A DNA stretch of 64,000 nucleotides from Kribbella jejuensis. Lineage in GTDB: Bacteria; Actinomycetota; Actinomycetes; Propionibacteriales; Kribbellaceae. The stretch is taken from assembly GCF_006715085.1 (NCBI RefSeq), contig NZ_VFMM01000001.1, forward strand, positions 2,976,001-3,040,000. The letters are read 5' to 3'. The first letter of the stretch is position 1. Every line of letters begins with the position of its first letter. Shown here piece after piece: positions 25,558 through 34,200 of this stretch. Both the position numbers and the translations under genes were made by a program. Under the pieces are notes generated by a model that was not told the origin of the DNA, did no database searches, and worked only from the letters and a program-made list of their open reading frames with translations.

Positions 25558-26196
25558 GTGACGATCGAAGACGCTGGAATCAGGCCGCTCACCGAGGCAA
25601 CCCTGGGATCCCCGGACGCCATCGACGAAACCGCTGAAACCGTCGTGGCGAACGCCCTGGTCGTGCCCGAGCGGGTGATCGGCGGCGTGGTCGCGTCACC
25701 GGTCCGGCCGGGTCCGGCTGGGATGGCGGCCGTCCAGACCGAGCACCTGATCAGCGACGTCGGCGACGCGCTGCGGCTGCTGGACGCGGTCGAACGGGTC
25801 CGCGGGCACGCGCACCCGTTGATCCTCGGCCTGCAGGAAGCGGTCGGGATCAAGATGCCGGCCGCGCTCGTGCTGAGTGCGATCGCGAACGGGCGGACCA
25901 CCGCCCACCAGGTCGCCCAGCAGGTCGGCATCACCACAGGCGAGGCGGAGTTGGCGATTGCCGACCTGGAAGCCCTCGGCATGGTCCGCACCACGCCGAC
26001 GCTGACCGTCTCGTCCCTCGGCCAGGCGCGGCTGTCGCAGCTCGACGGGCTGACCGTGCGCGTCCTCGACGTCATCACCGGCATCCTCGGCCCGACCGAC
26101 GCCGCCCACCTGGTCCGCCTCCTGCACACAGTTGCCGACGGCCTCGAATCCGCCTCCGTCGCCGCCGCCGTGAACCCGGCTCTCTCGCACAACTAG
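25558..26196 (+). CDS. putative winged-helix regulator of unknown family
   Basis: 212 residues from GTG 25558. The first half (VVANALVVPERVIGGVV... and RLLDAVERVRGHAHPLILGLQEAVG) is alpha-helical; the second half contains RTTAHQVAQQVGITTGEAELAIADLEALGMVRTTPTLTVSSLG, which reads as a winged helix of the MarR/PadR kind. No enzymatic motif. TACGCT at 25546-25551 lies six bases before the GTG, indicating a leaderless transcript. Target genes unknown. Confidence 0.65.
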   Translation: MTIEDAGIRPLTEATLGSPDAIDETAETVVANALVVPERVIGGVVASPVRPGPAGMAAVQTEHLISDVGDALRLLDAVERVRGHAHPLILGLQEAVGIKMPAALVLSAIANGRTTAHQVAQQVGITTGEAELAIADLEALGMVRTTPTLTVSSLGQARLSQLDGLTVRVLDVITGILGPTDAAHLVRLLHTVADGLESASVAAAVNPALSHN

Positions 26197-26259
26197 TGTC
26201 GAAATCGCCCGGGTGGTGACGACGTAGCTGATGTCGAGTGACTACCAGGAGGGCATCAG

Positions 26260-26640
26260 ATGCTTCAGGACAGCAAGGCATTCAGTGGGTTCTCGGTGGA
26301 CGATATTCCGCGGGCCAAAGAGTTCTACACGAAGACGTTGGGTCTCGACGTCGGCGAAGAGCACGGGATGTTGCGGGTACGGACCGGCAGTGGGAACACC
26401 GTTCTCGTGTACCCGAAGGACAACCACGTCCCGGCGGAGTTCACCGTGCTCAACTTCCCGGTCGCGGACATCGAGGAGACGGCGCGTGAGTTGACCGCGC
26501 GCGGCGTCACGTTCGAGAGGTACAACGACGGGCACGACGAGCTCGGGATCTACCGCGGCCACGGCCCGTCGATCGCGTGGTTCAAGGACCCGGCGGGCAA
26601 CGTCCTCTCGCTCATTCAGGACGCCGGGACCGGGTCCTGA
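26260..26640 (+). CDS. VOC family protein
   Basis: 126 residues with the glyoxalase fold: FSGFSVDDIPRAKEFYTKTLGLDVGEEHGMLRV, ADIEETARELTARGVTFERY, and IAWFKDPAGNVLSLIQ. The N-terminal FSVDDI lacks the usual His of glyoxalase I, so enzymatic activity is doubtful and it may be a binding protein. Its 3' end overlaps the convergent DUF3152-like gene by 25 bases. Confidence 0.82.
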   Translation: MLQDSKAFSGFSVDDIPRAKEFYTKTLGLDVGEEHGMLRVRTGSGNTVLVYPKDNHVPAEFTVLNFPVADIEETARELTARGVTFERYNDGHDELGIYRGHGPSIAWFKDPAGNVLSLIQDAGTGS

Positions 26641-27104
26641 TACTGGCCGAGGCGGCCGGTGTAGCGGGTGCCGCTCAGGTAGGGCCACGGATACGCGGTG
26701 CAGCCGTGGAGACCTAGGGTCTGTTGCTGCATGACCGGTGCGGGTTGGCCGGGGCCGGGGCAGAGTTCGTGGCCGCGGCCGAGGCGGTGTCCGGTCTCGT
26801 GGTTCACCATGTACTGCCGGTACGTCGTCAGCGAGGCGCCGTACCCGGGGACGCCGTGCGCCCAGCGCGCGACGTTCAGCACCACGCGGTCGCCGATCCG
26901 GCAGCTCGTGTACCGGTCGGGCGCCGCACCGCAGAGCACGTCCCGGGTCTGTGGCGTCACCAGCATCAGCGTGAAGTCCGGGTTCGTGCCGGGCCCGACC
27001 TGCTGGAACCGCCACAACCCGTGCGACGCCCACCCTTCGGCCGCGCCGTACGTCTCCCGCACGAACCGGGCGAACCCCGACGGCCAGTCCGACCGTCCTG
27101 ACAA
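26616..27104 (-). CDS. DUF3152-like metalloprotein, N-terminally short
   Basis: 162 residues from TTG 27104. CRIGDRVVLNVARWAHGVPGYG, YMVNHETGHRLGRGHELCPGPGQPAPVMQQQTLGLHGC match the DUF3152 domain; HETGH followed by GRGH gives an HExxHxxGxxH-type zinc site. The family normally has a longer N-terminus with a strand segment and membrane anchor, and I see no such part here: the reading frame stays open upstream but without ATG or GTG. A competing start ATG 27117 is in another frame. The gene may be a truncated or decayed copy. Confidence 0.6.
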   Translation of the reverse strand: MSGRSDWPSGFARFVRETYGAAEGWASHGLWRFQQVGPGTNPDFTLMLVTPQTRDVLCGAAPDRYTSCRIGDRVVLNVARWAHGVPGYGASLTTYRQYMVNHETGHRLGRGHELCPGPGQPAPVMQQQTLGLHGCTAYPWPYLSGTRYTGRLGQYQDPVPAS

Positions 27105-27237
27105 CTCTGCGCGGCATCCGGTGAGCTCCTCACGCCACGCCCCCAGCGGGCGCGCCCTCAGTGACTTCTTGCCACTGTGCTCAGAAACCCTTCTCCGCCC
27201 ACCACCTCACCGCCCCCGAACCGGCATACCAGCCGGA

Positions 27238-27723
27238 CTACGCCCTGGTGGCCCGGAACCGGAGGGACGGGAACCGGGACTCGACGAAGCCGAGGTTGCG
27301 GTAGAGGTCGATGCCGTCGTCGGTCGCGTGCAGTTCGATCTGGCCGACGGCCGTTTCTTCTTGGAACCACTCCACCACGGCGATCACGCACGCCCTGGCC
27401 AGACCGCGCCGACGGAAGTCCGGGTGGGTGCTGACGTTGTACAGGTGGCCGCGGACCGTGGTCAGGTCGTTCGGGCCCGGCGCGTGGGCGTACACGTTGC
27501 CGGCCGCACCCGCGACCACGCCCGCGCTCGGGTCGTCCACGACGTAGGCCGCGAACGTGTCCGAAGATGCGAGCTGGCCGGCGAACCAATCGAGCGCGAT
27601 CGCCCGCCATGGTGCGTCCGGTCCGCCGACGTCGTTGCCCATCGCGGCGAGCATCAACCCGCGCAAGTGGACGAGCGACTCCGCATCGTCCGGTTTCGCT
27701 CGACGTACCTGAATGTCGATCAC
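27238..27723 (-). CDS. GNAT family N-acetyltransferase
   Basis: 161 residues from GTG 27723 (an alternative GTG 27756 would add eleven). VRRAKPDDAESLVHLRGLMLAAM is the N-terminal GNAT block, YNVSTHPDFRRRGLARACVIAVVEWF motif A with the acetyl-CoA loop RRRGLA, and ATDDGIDLYRNLGF motif B. The acceptor is unknown. It is divergent to the LCP gene with 48 bases between. Confidence 0.83.
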   Translation of the reverse strand: MIDIQVRRAKPDDAESLVHLRGLMLAAMGNDVGGPDAPWRAIALDWFAGQLASSDTFAAYVVDDPSAGVVAGAAGNVYAHAPGPNDLTTVRGHLYNVSTHPDFRRRGLARACVIAVVEWFQEETAVGQIELHATDDGIDLYRNLGFVESRFPSLRFRATRA

Positions 27724-27771
27724 TTGGTCGATTCTGCCAACTTTTTGCCGGCTCACGGAATCGAAGAGGTC

Positions 27772-29340
27772 ATGGCCCCGAGCAGAGCCCAGCGCGCCGC
27801 CCGCGCCCGCCGCGCAGGACCACGCACCTCAGGACCACGCACCGCAGGAGCAGGCCAGGCTGGACCACGCCGACAGACCGGGATCGGGGCGCTCGCGATC
27901 GCGGTGCTCGGTGTCCTGCTACCCGGTACGGCGTACCTGGTCGCGCGCCGCTTCAAGCTCGGCACGGTCGTCACGCTGCTGAGCCTCGGCCTGTACGGCG
28001 CTATGGCGTACGTCGGCCTGCGCAAGCGGGAGGAAGCGATCACCTGGGCACTGGATCCGTCGGTGCTGCTCTGGATGATCGTCGGCCTGTCCGTGATCGC
28101 GCTCGCGTGGATCGCGGTCCTGGTCACGTCGTACAAGATGCTCCGCCCGCTGACCGCCGGACCGGCAGCGCGGTCACTCGGGTCACTGGTGATCGGCGTG
28201 CTGTGTTTCGCGATGACGGTGAGTACGGCGACCGGCGCGCAGACGCTGATGGCACAACGCGAGCTGGTGAAGAAGGTGTTCGGCGGCACGGAGTCGAAGA
28301 GCCCGACGCGGCCGACGATCACCGGCAAGAAGGACATCTCGGACCAGCTGCCGCGACTGAACGTACTGCTGCTCGGCGCGGACGACGGCGCCGACCGGGA
28401 CGGCGTCCGGACCGACTCGGTGATGGTCGCGAGCATCGACACCAAGACCGGCAATACCTCGCTGATCTCGCTGACCCGGAACTTCATGCGGATGCCGTTC
28501 CCGGCCGACTCGCCGCTGCACAAGAAGTTCCCGACCGGCTTCTGGGACCCGAAGGGGAAGAAGGAACAGCCCGAGTTCTACCTGGACGCGATGTACCGGA
28601 ACATCCCGAAGCTGTACCCGGGCATCCTCGGCCCGTCCGACAACGAGGGCGCGGACGTGCTGAAGCAGTCGGTCGGCGAGGCGCTCGGGCTGCCGATCCA
28701 CTACTACGTGCAGGTCAACCTTGCCGGGTTCGCGAAGCTGGTGGACGCGCTCGGCGGGATCACCGTGAACATCAACTACCCGGTCCCGGTCGGCGGCAAC
28801 GACGACAAGAAGATCCCGCCCAGCCGGTACCTACAGCCGGGGCCGAATGTACCGCTCAAGGGCGGCGACGCGCTCTGGTTCGCTCGCGGCCGCTACAAGG
28901 TACCGACCGCGGACCTGGCCCGGCAGTCACGCCAGCGCTGCACCGTCAAGGCGATCGTGGAGCGGGCGACCCCGCAGAACGTGCTGGCGAACTTCGAGTC
29001 GATCGCGGAGGCCGGCCAGCAAATGATCCGGACCGACATCCCGCAGAAGGTGCTCGGCCAGCTCGTCGTGGTCGGCGAGCGGGTGAAGAACGCGAAGATC
29101 ACCAACGTCGACCTGGACAAGAAGAAGAACTTCCCCACCGGCCGGAACCCGAACTACGCGGGGATGCGCGCGATCGTGGCGCAGGCGATCAACCCGGCCC
29201 GCCGGACCACCACACCCGTTCCGCGCAGGACCACCACCACGACCCCGTCGACCATCGCGACCCAACCGCGCGTGACCACGAAGCCGCCGGCGGGCGATCT
29301 GACGTCGGAGTGCGCCTACCACCCCGGACCACCAGGCTAG
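27772..29340 (+). CDS. LytR-CpsA-Psr (LCP) family cell-wall glycopolymer ligase
   Basis: 522 residues. After a basic, Pro/Ala/Gly-rich cytoplasmic tail there are four membrane segments (starting IGALAIAVLGVLLPG, VVTLLSLGLYGAMAYV, VLLWMIVGLSVIALAWIAVLV and SLGSLVIGVLCFAM), more than the usual one. The LCP domain follows: NVLLLGADDGADRDGVRTDSVMVASID with the catalytic arginine/aspartate set, SLTRNFMRM, and the late block ALWFARGRYKVPTADLARQSRQR. It would transfer teichoic-acid-like or arabinogalactan-like polymers to peptidoglycan. The C-terminus ends in a Thr/Pro-rich tail. Confidence 0.85.
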   Translation: MAPSRAQRAARARRAGPRTSGPRTAGAGQAGPRRQTGIGALAIAVLGVLLPGTAYLVARRFKLGTVVTLLSLGLYGAMAYVGLRKREEAITWALDPSVLLWMIVGLSVIALAWIAVLVTSYKMLRPLTAGPAARSLGSLVIGVLCFAMTVSTATGAQTLMAQRELVKKVFGGTESKSPTRPTITGKKDISDQLPRLNVLLLGADDGADRDGVRTDSVMVASIDTKTGNTSLISLTRNFMRMPFPADSPLHKKFPTGFWDPKGKKEQPEFYLDAMYRNIPKLYPGILGPSDNEGADVLKQSVGEALGLPIHYYVQVNLAGFAKLVDALGGITVNINYPVPVGGNDDKKIPPSRYLQPGPNVPLKGGDALWFARGRYKVPTADLARQSRQRCTVKAIVERATPQNVLANFESIAEAGQQMIRTDIPQKVLGQLVVVGERVKNAKITNVDLDKKKNFPTGRNPNYAGMRAIVAQAINPARRTTTPVPRRTTTTTPSTIATQPRVTTKPPAGDLTSECAYHPGPPG

Positions 29341-30053
29341 GGCCGCGGGCCGATCAGGAGGCAGAACTCGTTGCCGTCGGGGTCGGCCATCGGGATCGCG
29401 GCGTCGCCTTCCTGCCCGCTCTCCAGCCGGCTGGCACCGAGGGCCACCAGCCGCTCGACCTCCGCCTCGACATCGCCGTCGGCCGGCACCACGAGGTCGA
29501 AGTGCATCCGGTTCTTCGGCGCCTTCGGACGGATCGGCGGCCCGCCCCAGGCGAGCTTCGGTCCACCGGTCGGCGCCTGGATCGCGGTCTCCTCGTCCTG
29601 GTCCCAGACCAACGGCCAGTCGAGCGCCTTGCTCCAGAAGTTCCCGACCGCCCGCGTACCGTCTCCGGCCAGCTCGCCGAGGAACGCGGTGTTCGCGAGG
29701 TAGTTGTTCCCCGCCTCGATCACACAGAACTCGTTGCCCTCCGGATCCGCGAGCACGATGTGCAGTTCCTCCGGCAGCTGTCCGACGTCGAGGTGCCGGC
29801 CGCCGAGCTCGAGCGCCCGTGCCACTGTCTCCTGCTGCTGCTCGGGCCTGTCGCTGGTCAGGTGGAAGTGGATCTGGTTCGGCCGATCCTTCTCGACGTC
29901 ACTCGGCAGGAAGCGCAGCCGGAACCCGGTCTTCTCGTCGGGCAGCAACTCGTGACCGTCGGTCTGCTCCCAGCCGAGGAGGGCGCCCCAGAACCGCGCC
30001 AGTCCGGCGGGATCCTTTGCGTCCACCGACAGTGCGTACAAAGAGGCGGTCAT
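29337..30053 (-). CDS. VOC family protein with two glyoxalase-like domains
   Basis: 238 residues, two tandem domains: LYALSVDAKDPAGLARFWGALLGW ... LADPEGNEFCVIEAG, then a second (AFLGELAGDGTRAVGNFWSKALDW ... MADPDGNEFCLLIGP). The repeated DPEGNEFC/DPDGNEFC strands make the duplication obvious. Resembles glyoxalase/dioxygenase or bleomycin-binding proteins; the role is unknown. It starts five bases after the TetR gene, so both lie in one operon and the TetR protein may be self-regulating it. Confidence 0.82.
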   Translation of the reverse strand: MTASLYALSVDAKDPAGLARFWGALLGWEQTDGHELLPDEKTGFRLRFLPSDVEKDRPNQIHFHLTSDRPEQQQETVARALELGGRHLDVGQLPEELHIVLADPEGNEFCVIEAGNNYLANTAFLGELAGDGTRAVGNFWSKALDWPLVWDQDEETAIQAPTGGPKLAWGGPPIRPKAPKNRMHFDLVVPADGDVEAEVERLVALGASRLESGQEGDAAIPMADPDGNEFCLLIGPRP

Positions 30054-30058
30054 GACCG

Positions 30059-30661
30059 TCACGGTAGGTCGGCGCCCTTGACGCTCGCAAAGTGTTTAGC
30101 CGCCACGCGGGCGTGGTAGTCGGCTTGCGCGCGGGTCATCGGCTGCCGGAGCAGGACGAGCTGGTGGTAGATCGGCGCGGTCGCCGTGAGCAGCAGTTGA
30201 TGTGCATCGACGTCGGCCGCGATCTCGCCGCGCTCGACGGCCCGGCGTACGACGAGAGCTGTGCGGGCGTAACGGTCCTTCCAGAACCGGGTCAGGGCCT
30301 CGGCCGCTTCCGGCGTACGGAAGGAGGCCGCGATCACGGCCTGGGTGATCGACGGGCGAGCCGTCAGAGCGGCGTGGACCTCACGGTTGACCGCGATCAG
30401 GTCGCCTTCGAGCGTGCCGGTGTCGGTGGGTTCCCACGAGTCGTCGGCTCCGGACTCGAGCAGGTCGACGAGTAGTCCGGGCACGGTCTTCCAGCGCCGG
30501 TAGATCGTCGTTCGATGGACGCCGGAACGTTCGGCGACGGCGTCGATCGTGAGTCCGTCGTACCCGTGCTCGGCGAGCTCGGCCTGCACCGCCGCGAGCA
30601 CGTCGGCGCGCACCCGGGCGGTCCGTCCTCCCGGCCTGCTTGCGCGATCGGTGTCGATCAT
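30059..30661 (-). CDS. TetR/AcrR family regulator (TetR_C_11 type)
   Basis: 200 residues. TARVRADVLAAVQAELAEHGYDGLTIDAVAERSGVHRTTIYRRWKTVPGLLVDLL is a clear TetR HTH with the TIYRRW recognition helix, and the C-terminal domain fits the TetR_C_11 group (EALTRFWKDRYARTALVVRRAVERGEI). TAAGAT (complement at 30668-30673) lies six bases before the ATG, so the transcript looks leaderless. It is divergent to the ABC-F resistance gene and upstream of the two-domain VOC gene; it may repress either. Confidence 0.86.
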   Translation of the reverse strand: MIDTDRASRPGGRTARVRADVLAAVQAELAEHGYDGLTIDAVAERSGVHRTTIYRRWKTVPGLLVDLLESGADDSWEPTDTGTLEGDLIAVNREVHAALTARPSITQAVIAASFRTPEAAEALTRFWKDRYARTALVVRRAVERGEIAADVDAHQLLLTATAPIYHQLVLLRQPMTRAQADYHARVAAKHFASVKGADLP

Positions 30662-30705
30662 GGCATCATCTTAACGCAACAGTCGTCGCATTTAGGGAGC
30701 AGCCA

Positions 30706-30764
30706 GTGATCTTCTGACCCGCCGTTCGCCAACCACGAACCCGCGAGAGGTCAGGAGGATCCTC
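30706..30764 (+). promoter_or_regulatory. leader ORF and folding 5' leader of the ABC-F gene
   Basis: GTG ATC TTC TGA at 30706-30717 encodes a three-residue peptide (fMet-Ile-Phe) with AGGGAG (30694-30699) six bases upstream. CTGACC (30714-30719) at its end can pair with GGTCAG (30749-30754), and GTTCG (30724-30728) with CGAAC (30736-30740), and the ABC-F Shine-Dalgarno sits in the palindrome GAGGATCCTC (30755-30764). This is the expected layout for ribosome-stalling attenuation, which is known for ABC-F resistance genes; here it is inferred. Confidence 0.55.
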
Positions 30765-32342
30765 ATGTCTACCCAGCTGTCCCTGCACGACGTCACCAAG
30801 TCCTACGACCACCGCCTGGTGCTCGACCGGATCAGCTGCGCCTTCCCACCGGGACAGGTCAGCGGCCTGATCGGCGAGAACGGCTCCGGCAAGTCGACGC
30901 TGCTGCGGATCCTGGCCGGTCTCGAGCCGGCCACCGACGGTACCGCGACGGTTGCCGGAAGCATCGGCTTCCTCGCCCAGGACAACCCGCTCGACCTGGA
31001 CCTGGACGTCCAGGCCCTGGCCGATCACGCCCTGGCCGACCTGCGCCGGATCGAGTCCCGGATGCGCGAACTCGAAGCACTGCTGGCGGCAGGCCAGGTC
31101 GACGTCCTGGACGAGTACGGCGAACTCCAGACCGTCTTCGAGATCCGTGAGGGGTACGACGCGGACGCCCGCTTCGCTCGTGCGACGTACGGTCTCGGGC
31201 TGTCGGCGCTGCCCGGTGATCGCCGGTTGTCCGAGTTGTCCGGCGGCGAACTGGCCCGGCTGCACCTGGCCGCCGTCCTCGCGTCGTCCCCGGAGGTCCT
31301 GCTGCTCGACGAACCGACCAACCACCTGGACGTGTCGGCCGCGGTCTGGCTGGAGGACCACCTGAGGTCCAGGCGCGGTACGACGGTGGTCGTCTCGCAC
31401 GACCGCGCGTTCCTGGAGCGGGTCGCGTCGACGCTGTTCGAGGTGGACGGCGACACGCACCGGCTGACGCGCTACGGCAACGGATTCCAGGGCTACCTGC
31501 ACGAGAAGGCCGCCGAACGGGCGCGGCTGGAACAGGCCCGGCAGCAGTGGGAGGACGACGTCGCGCAGATGCGCGTGATGGTCCGTACGACGGCCGACCG
31601 GGTCGCGCACGGGCGGCCGATGAAGGACAACAACAAGGTGGCGTACGACCGGGCGAGTGGTCGGGTGAACGAGGCGGAACGCAGCAAGATCCGCAACGCC
31701 AAGGAGCGCCTGCGCCGCCTGGAGGAGAACCCGGCGCCGGTGCCGGCCAAGCCGCTCCGGTTCACCGCCTCGATCCGTACCACGGGCGCGGCGGCCGGGC
31801 TGGACGCGGTCGGTGTCGCGGTCGCCGACCGGCTGCGGCCGATGTCGCTCGAAGTACCCGCTGGTGGCCGGGTTCTGATCACCGGACCGAATGGGGTCGG
31901 CAAGTCCACGTTCCTCGACGTACTCGCGGGTGTGCTCGAGCCGGACTCCGGGTACGTCGACCGCCGCGGACGGATCGGCTACCTCCGGCAGGAGGTGGAC
32001 GAACCGCGACCGGACGAAACGCTGCGCCAGGCGCTGGCACGGCACCCGGGCGCGGCCGGGCTCGGACTGTTCCGGCAGGAGCAGCTGCAGACCCGGGTCG
32101 GCGGGTTGTCGACCGGTCAACGCCGACGTCTCGCGCTGGCGCGAGTGCTCACCACGCCGTACGACGTACTGCTGCTGGACGAGCCGACGAACCACTTGTC
32201 GCTCGTGCTGGTGGAGGAACTGGAGGCCGCGCTCGACCGGTATGCCGGTGCGCTCGTCGTCGTCAGCCACGACCGCCGCTTCATCTCCCGCTGGCGCGGA
32301 ACCGTCATCGACCTGAAGGAGAACCTGTATGTCAGTCAGTGA
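30765..32342 (+). CDS. ABC-F family ribosome-protection ATPase
   Basis: 525 residues and no membrane segment. NBD1: Walker A IGENGSGKSTLL near residue 40, signature LSGGELARLHLA, Walker B VLLLDEPTNHLDV. A linker with the basic helix DDVAQMRVMVRTTADRVAHGRPMKDNNKVAYDRASGR follows. NBD2: GPNGVGKSTF, LSTGQRRRLALA, VLLLDEPTNHLSL. This is the antibiotic-resistance ABC-F (ARE) layout; proteins like this displace macrolides, lincosamides or streptogramins from the ribosome. Its end overlaps the virginiamycin B lyase gene by 14 bases, which makes a streptogramin role likely but unproven. Confidence 0.9.
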   Translation: MSTQLSLHDVTKSYDHRLVLDRISCAFPPGQVSGLIGENGSGKSTLLRILAGLEPATDGTATVAGSIGFLAQDNPLDLDLDVQALADHALADLRRIESRMRELEALLAAGQVDVLDEYGELQTVFEIREGYDADARFARATYGLGLSALPGDRRLSELSGGELARLHLAAVLASSPEVLLLDEPTNHLDVSAAVWLEDHLRSRRGTTVVVSHDRAFLERVASTLFEVDGDTHRLTRYGNGFQGYLHEKAAERARLEQARQQWEDDVAQMRVMVRTTADRVAHGRPMKDNNKVAYDRASGRVNEAERSKIRNAKERLRRLEENPAPVPAKPLRFTASIRTTGAAAGLDAVGVAVADRLRPMSLEVPAGGRVLITGPNGVGKSTFLDVLAGVLEPDSGYVDRRGRIGYLRQEVDEPRPDETLRQALARHPGAAGLGLFRQEQLQTRVGGLSTGQRRRLALARVLTTPYDVLLLDEPTNHLSLVLVEELEAALDRYAGALVVVSHDRRFISRWRGTVIDLKENLYVSQ

Positions 32343-33162
32343 ATATGCGATCGACGGCGCACCGTACGGCGTGGTCGCGGGCGGCGGTGAGGTGTGGACG
32401 ACGCTCGTCCACACCGGCAAGGTCGCGACCGTCTCCGGGCGGGTGTTCGACCTCGGCGCACCCGAGTCCCGGCCGAGCGTCATCGTCGACGGCCCGGACG
32501 ACGCAGTCTGGTTCACCCGGAACGGCGACGACCGGGTCGGGCGGATCGGGTACGACGGGGTCGTGTCCGCGGTCGAGGTCGCCGGCGCGCCGTACGGGTT
32601 GTGCGTCGGACCGGACGGCGCGTTGTGGTGCACGACGATGAGCAACGACTCGATCGCTCGCATCACCGTCGACGGCGACGTCACGACGTACCCGATCGGT
32701 ACCACGGGCGCGTTCCCGGGGATGATCACGTCGTCTGCCGGGGACCTGTGGTTCACGCTCAACCAGGCGAACGCGATCGGCCGGATGACGGTGACCGGCG
32801 CGGTCACCAGCTATCCCCTGCCGCCCGCGGGCGCCGGGCCGGTCGGGATCAGCGCGGGACCCGACGGCGTCTGGTTCACCGAGATCCTCGCGAACCAGGC
32901 GGGTTTCATCGATCTCGACGGCGCGATCCAGGAGTTCACCCTGCCGGCCGACTCGAAGCCGCACGCCGCCGCGGCGACGGCGGACGGTTGCTGGATCACC
33001 CTGTGGGCGGCATCATCCCTCGTTCACATCGATGCCAAGGGCAACATCACCGAGCGGTACGACTTCGGCGAGGGCGCCGAGCCGCACGGGCTGTGCGTCG
33101 ACGGTTCGGTCTGGGTCGCGCTGGAGAAGGGTTCCGTGGCTCACATCCAGTCTGGCGGGTGA
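32329..33162 (+). CDS. vgb: virginiamycin B lyase (streptogramin B lyase)
   Basis: 277 residues forming a seven-bladed propeller of repeats around WFT..N.IGR motifs. Vgb linearises streptogramin B by lactone elimination. The four residues of Staphylococcus Vgb (His228, Glu268, His270, Glu284) have clear counterparts here at His212 (SKPHAA), Glu251 and His253 (AEPHG), and Glu266 (ALEKG), with spacings 39, 2 and 13 against 40, 2 and 14. It overlaps the ABC-F gene by 14 bases. Some family members are of unknown specificity, so activity on streptogramins should be taken as likely only. Confidence 0.87.
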   Translation: MSVSEYAIDGAPYGVVAGGGEVWTTLVHTGKVATVSGRVFDLGAPESRPSVIVDGPDDAVWFTRNGDDRVGRIGYDGVVSAVEVAGAPYGLCVGPDGALWCTTMSNDSIARITVDGDVTTYPIGTTGAFPGMITSSAGDLWFTLNQANAIGRMTVTGAVTSYPLPPAGAGPVGISAGPDGVWFTEILANQAGFIDLDGAIQEFTLPADSKPHAAAATADGCWITLWAASSLVHIDAKGNITERYDFGEGAEPHGLCVDGSVWVALEKGSVAHIQSGG

Positions 33163-33204
33163 GCAGGTTCACTCGGTGGAGGGAGGACGCGACGCACCAG
33201 CGAG

Positions 33205-34122
33205 GTGGACAGTGGAGTTGTGAGCACGGACGTGCAGGTACTCCGACCGCGGGTCCGTGACGTCGTCGCGGTCGGTCGTCCCGCGTTCTGGGTGGTCTCG
33301 ATCGTTCCTTATTACACAGGGATTCTGCTCGCCACGCATCGGCTGCTCCCGCCAGTCGAGGAGTGGCCGCGGCTCGTCATCGGCGCCGTCGTGATGGGAC
33401 CGCTGGTCTGGCTGGCCGTACCCGCGGTCAACGACGCATACGACCTGCCGAGCGACCGGCTCAACCCGCGGAAGGCCAAGTCGCCGCTGCTCGACGGGCG
33501 GATCACACTCCGGGCGGCGACCCGACTGGCCTTCGCGGCCGCCGTCGCCGCGGTCGGACTCAGCCTGCTGGTCGGGGTCGTGTTCGCGCTGGGCGTGCTC
33601 CTCGCCGTCCTCCTCGGGTACGCGTACTCCGTACCGCCGGTCCGGCTGAAGACCCGCGCCGGCTTCGACGTCGCGGTGAATGCCCTTGCCCTAGGGGCTT
33701 TCGGGCCGCTGGCGGGGTGGGCCGCGATCAACCCGGACCTGAGCGACTTCCCCTGGCTGATGGGCCTGCAGGGCACGCTCGCCGCCATCGGCCTGTACCT
33801 GCCCACCACCCTCGCCGACCTCGAAGCGGACCGTGCCGCCGGCTACCACACGATCGCGGTCCGCTTCGGCGCCCGGACGACGTACCTGATCGGGTACGGC
33901 GCCTGGATCGCAGCCGCCGCACTGTCGGTGATCCTCGCCGCCACCGGCACGATCATCCCGCGCAGCATGCTGCTGCTCGAGGTCGTGATGGTCCCGGTCC
34001 TGATCGCGGCCTACCGCAAACTCATCGGCCCGCACCAGTCCTTCAGGGGCATCGTCGTGCTGGCGTCGCTCTTCCTCATCCCGTGCGGGACGTTCGCGCT
34101 CACGTACACCGGAGTTCTGTAG
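33205..34122 (+). CDS. UbiA family prenyltransferase
   Basis: 305 residues from GTG 33205 (GTG 33220 is a plausible alternative with GGAG closer). VNDAYDLPSDRLNPRKAKSPL near residue 75 is the first aspartate-rich motif, and LADLEADRAAGYHTIAVRFG the second. About eight to nine membrane segments. Such enzymes join polyprenyl chains to aromatic acids or chlorophyll-type rings at the cytoplasmic membrane; the acceptor here is not evident. It follows the Vgb gene by 43 bases and may be co-transcribed, though no functional link is known. Confidence 0.86.
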   Translation: MDSGVVSTDVQVLRPRVRDVVAVGRPAFWVVSIVPYYTGILLATHRLLPPVEEWPRLVIGAVVMGPLVWLAVPAVNDAYDLPSDRLNPRKAKSPLLDGRITLRAATRLAFAAAVAAVGLSLLVGVVFALGVLLAVLLGYAYSVPPVRLKTRAGFDVAVNALALGAFGPLAGWAAINPDLSDFPWLMGLQGTLAAIGLYLPTTLADLEADRAAGYHTIAVRFGARTTYLIGYGAWIAAAALSVILAATGTIIPRSMLLLEVVMVPVLIAAYRKLIGPHQSFRGIVVLASLFLIPCGTFALTYTGVL

Positions 34123-34200
34123 CGGATGCACGTGCACCAAGGGCAAAGATTTGATCACTGATCTTTACAGCGATGGAACGCGCAGGAACTGTTATCTCTC

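Noticed and set aside
27105..27237. Possible additional gene upstream of the DUF3152-like gene
   Set aside because: Frames here give only short products without recognisable motifs or ribosome sites.
34145..34166. AAAGAT-N10-ATCTTT inverted repeat before PhyH
   Set aside because: It is short and AT-rich and no regulator is adjacent; reported only as a possible site.
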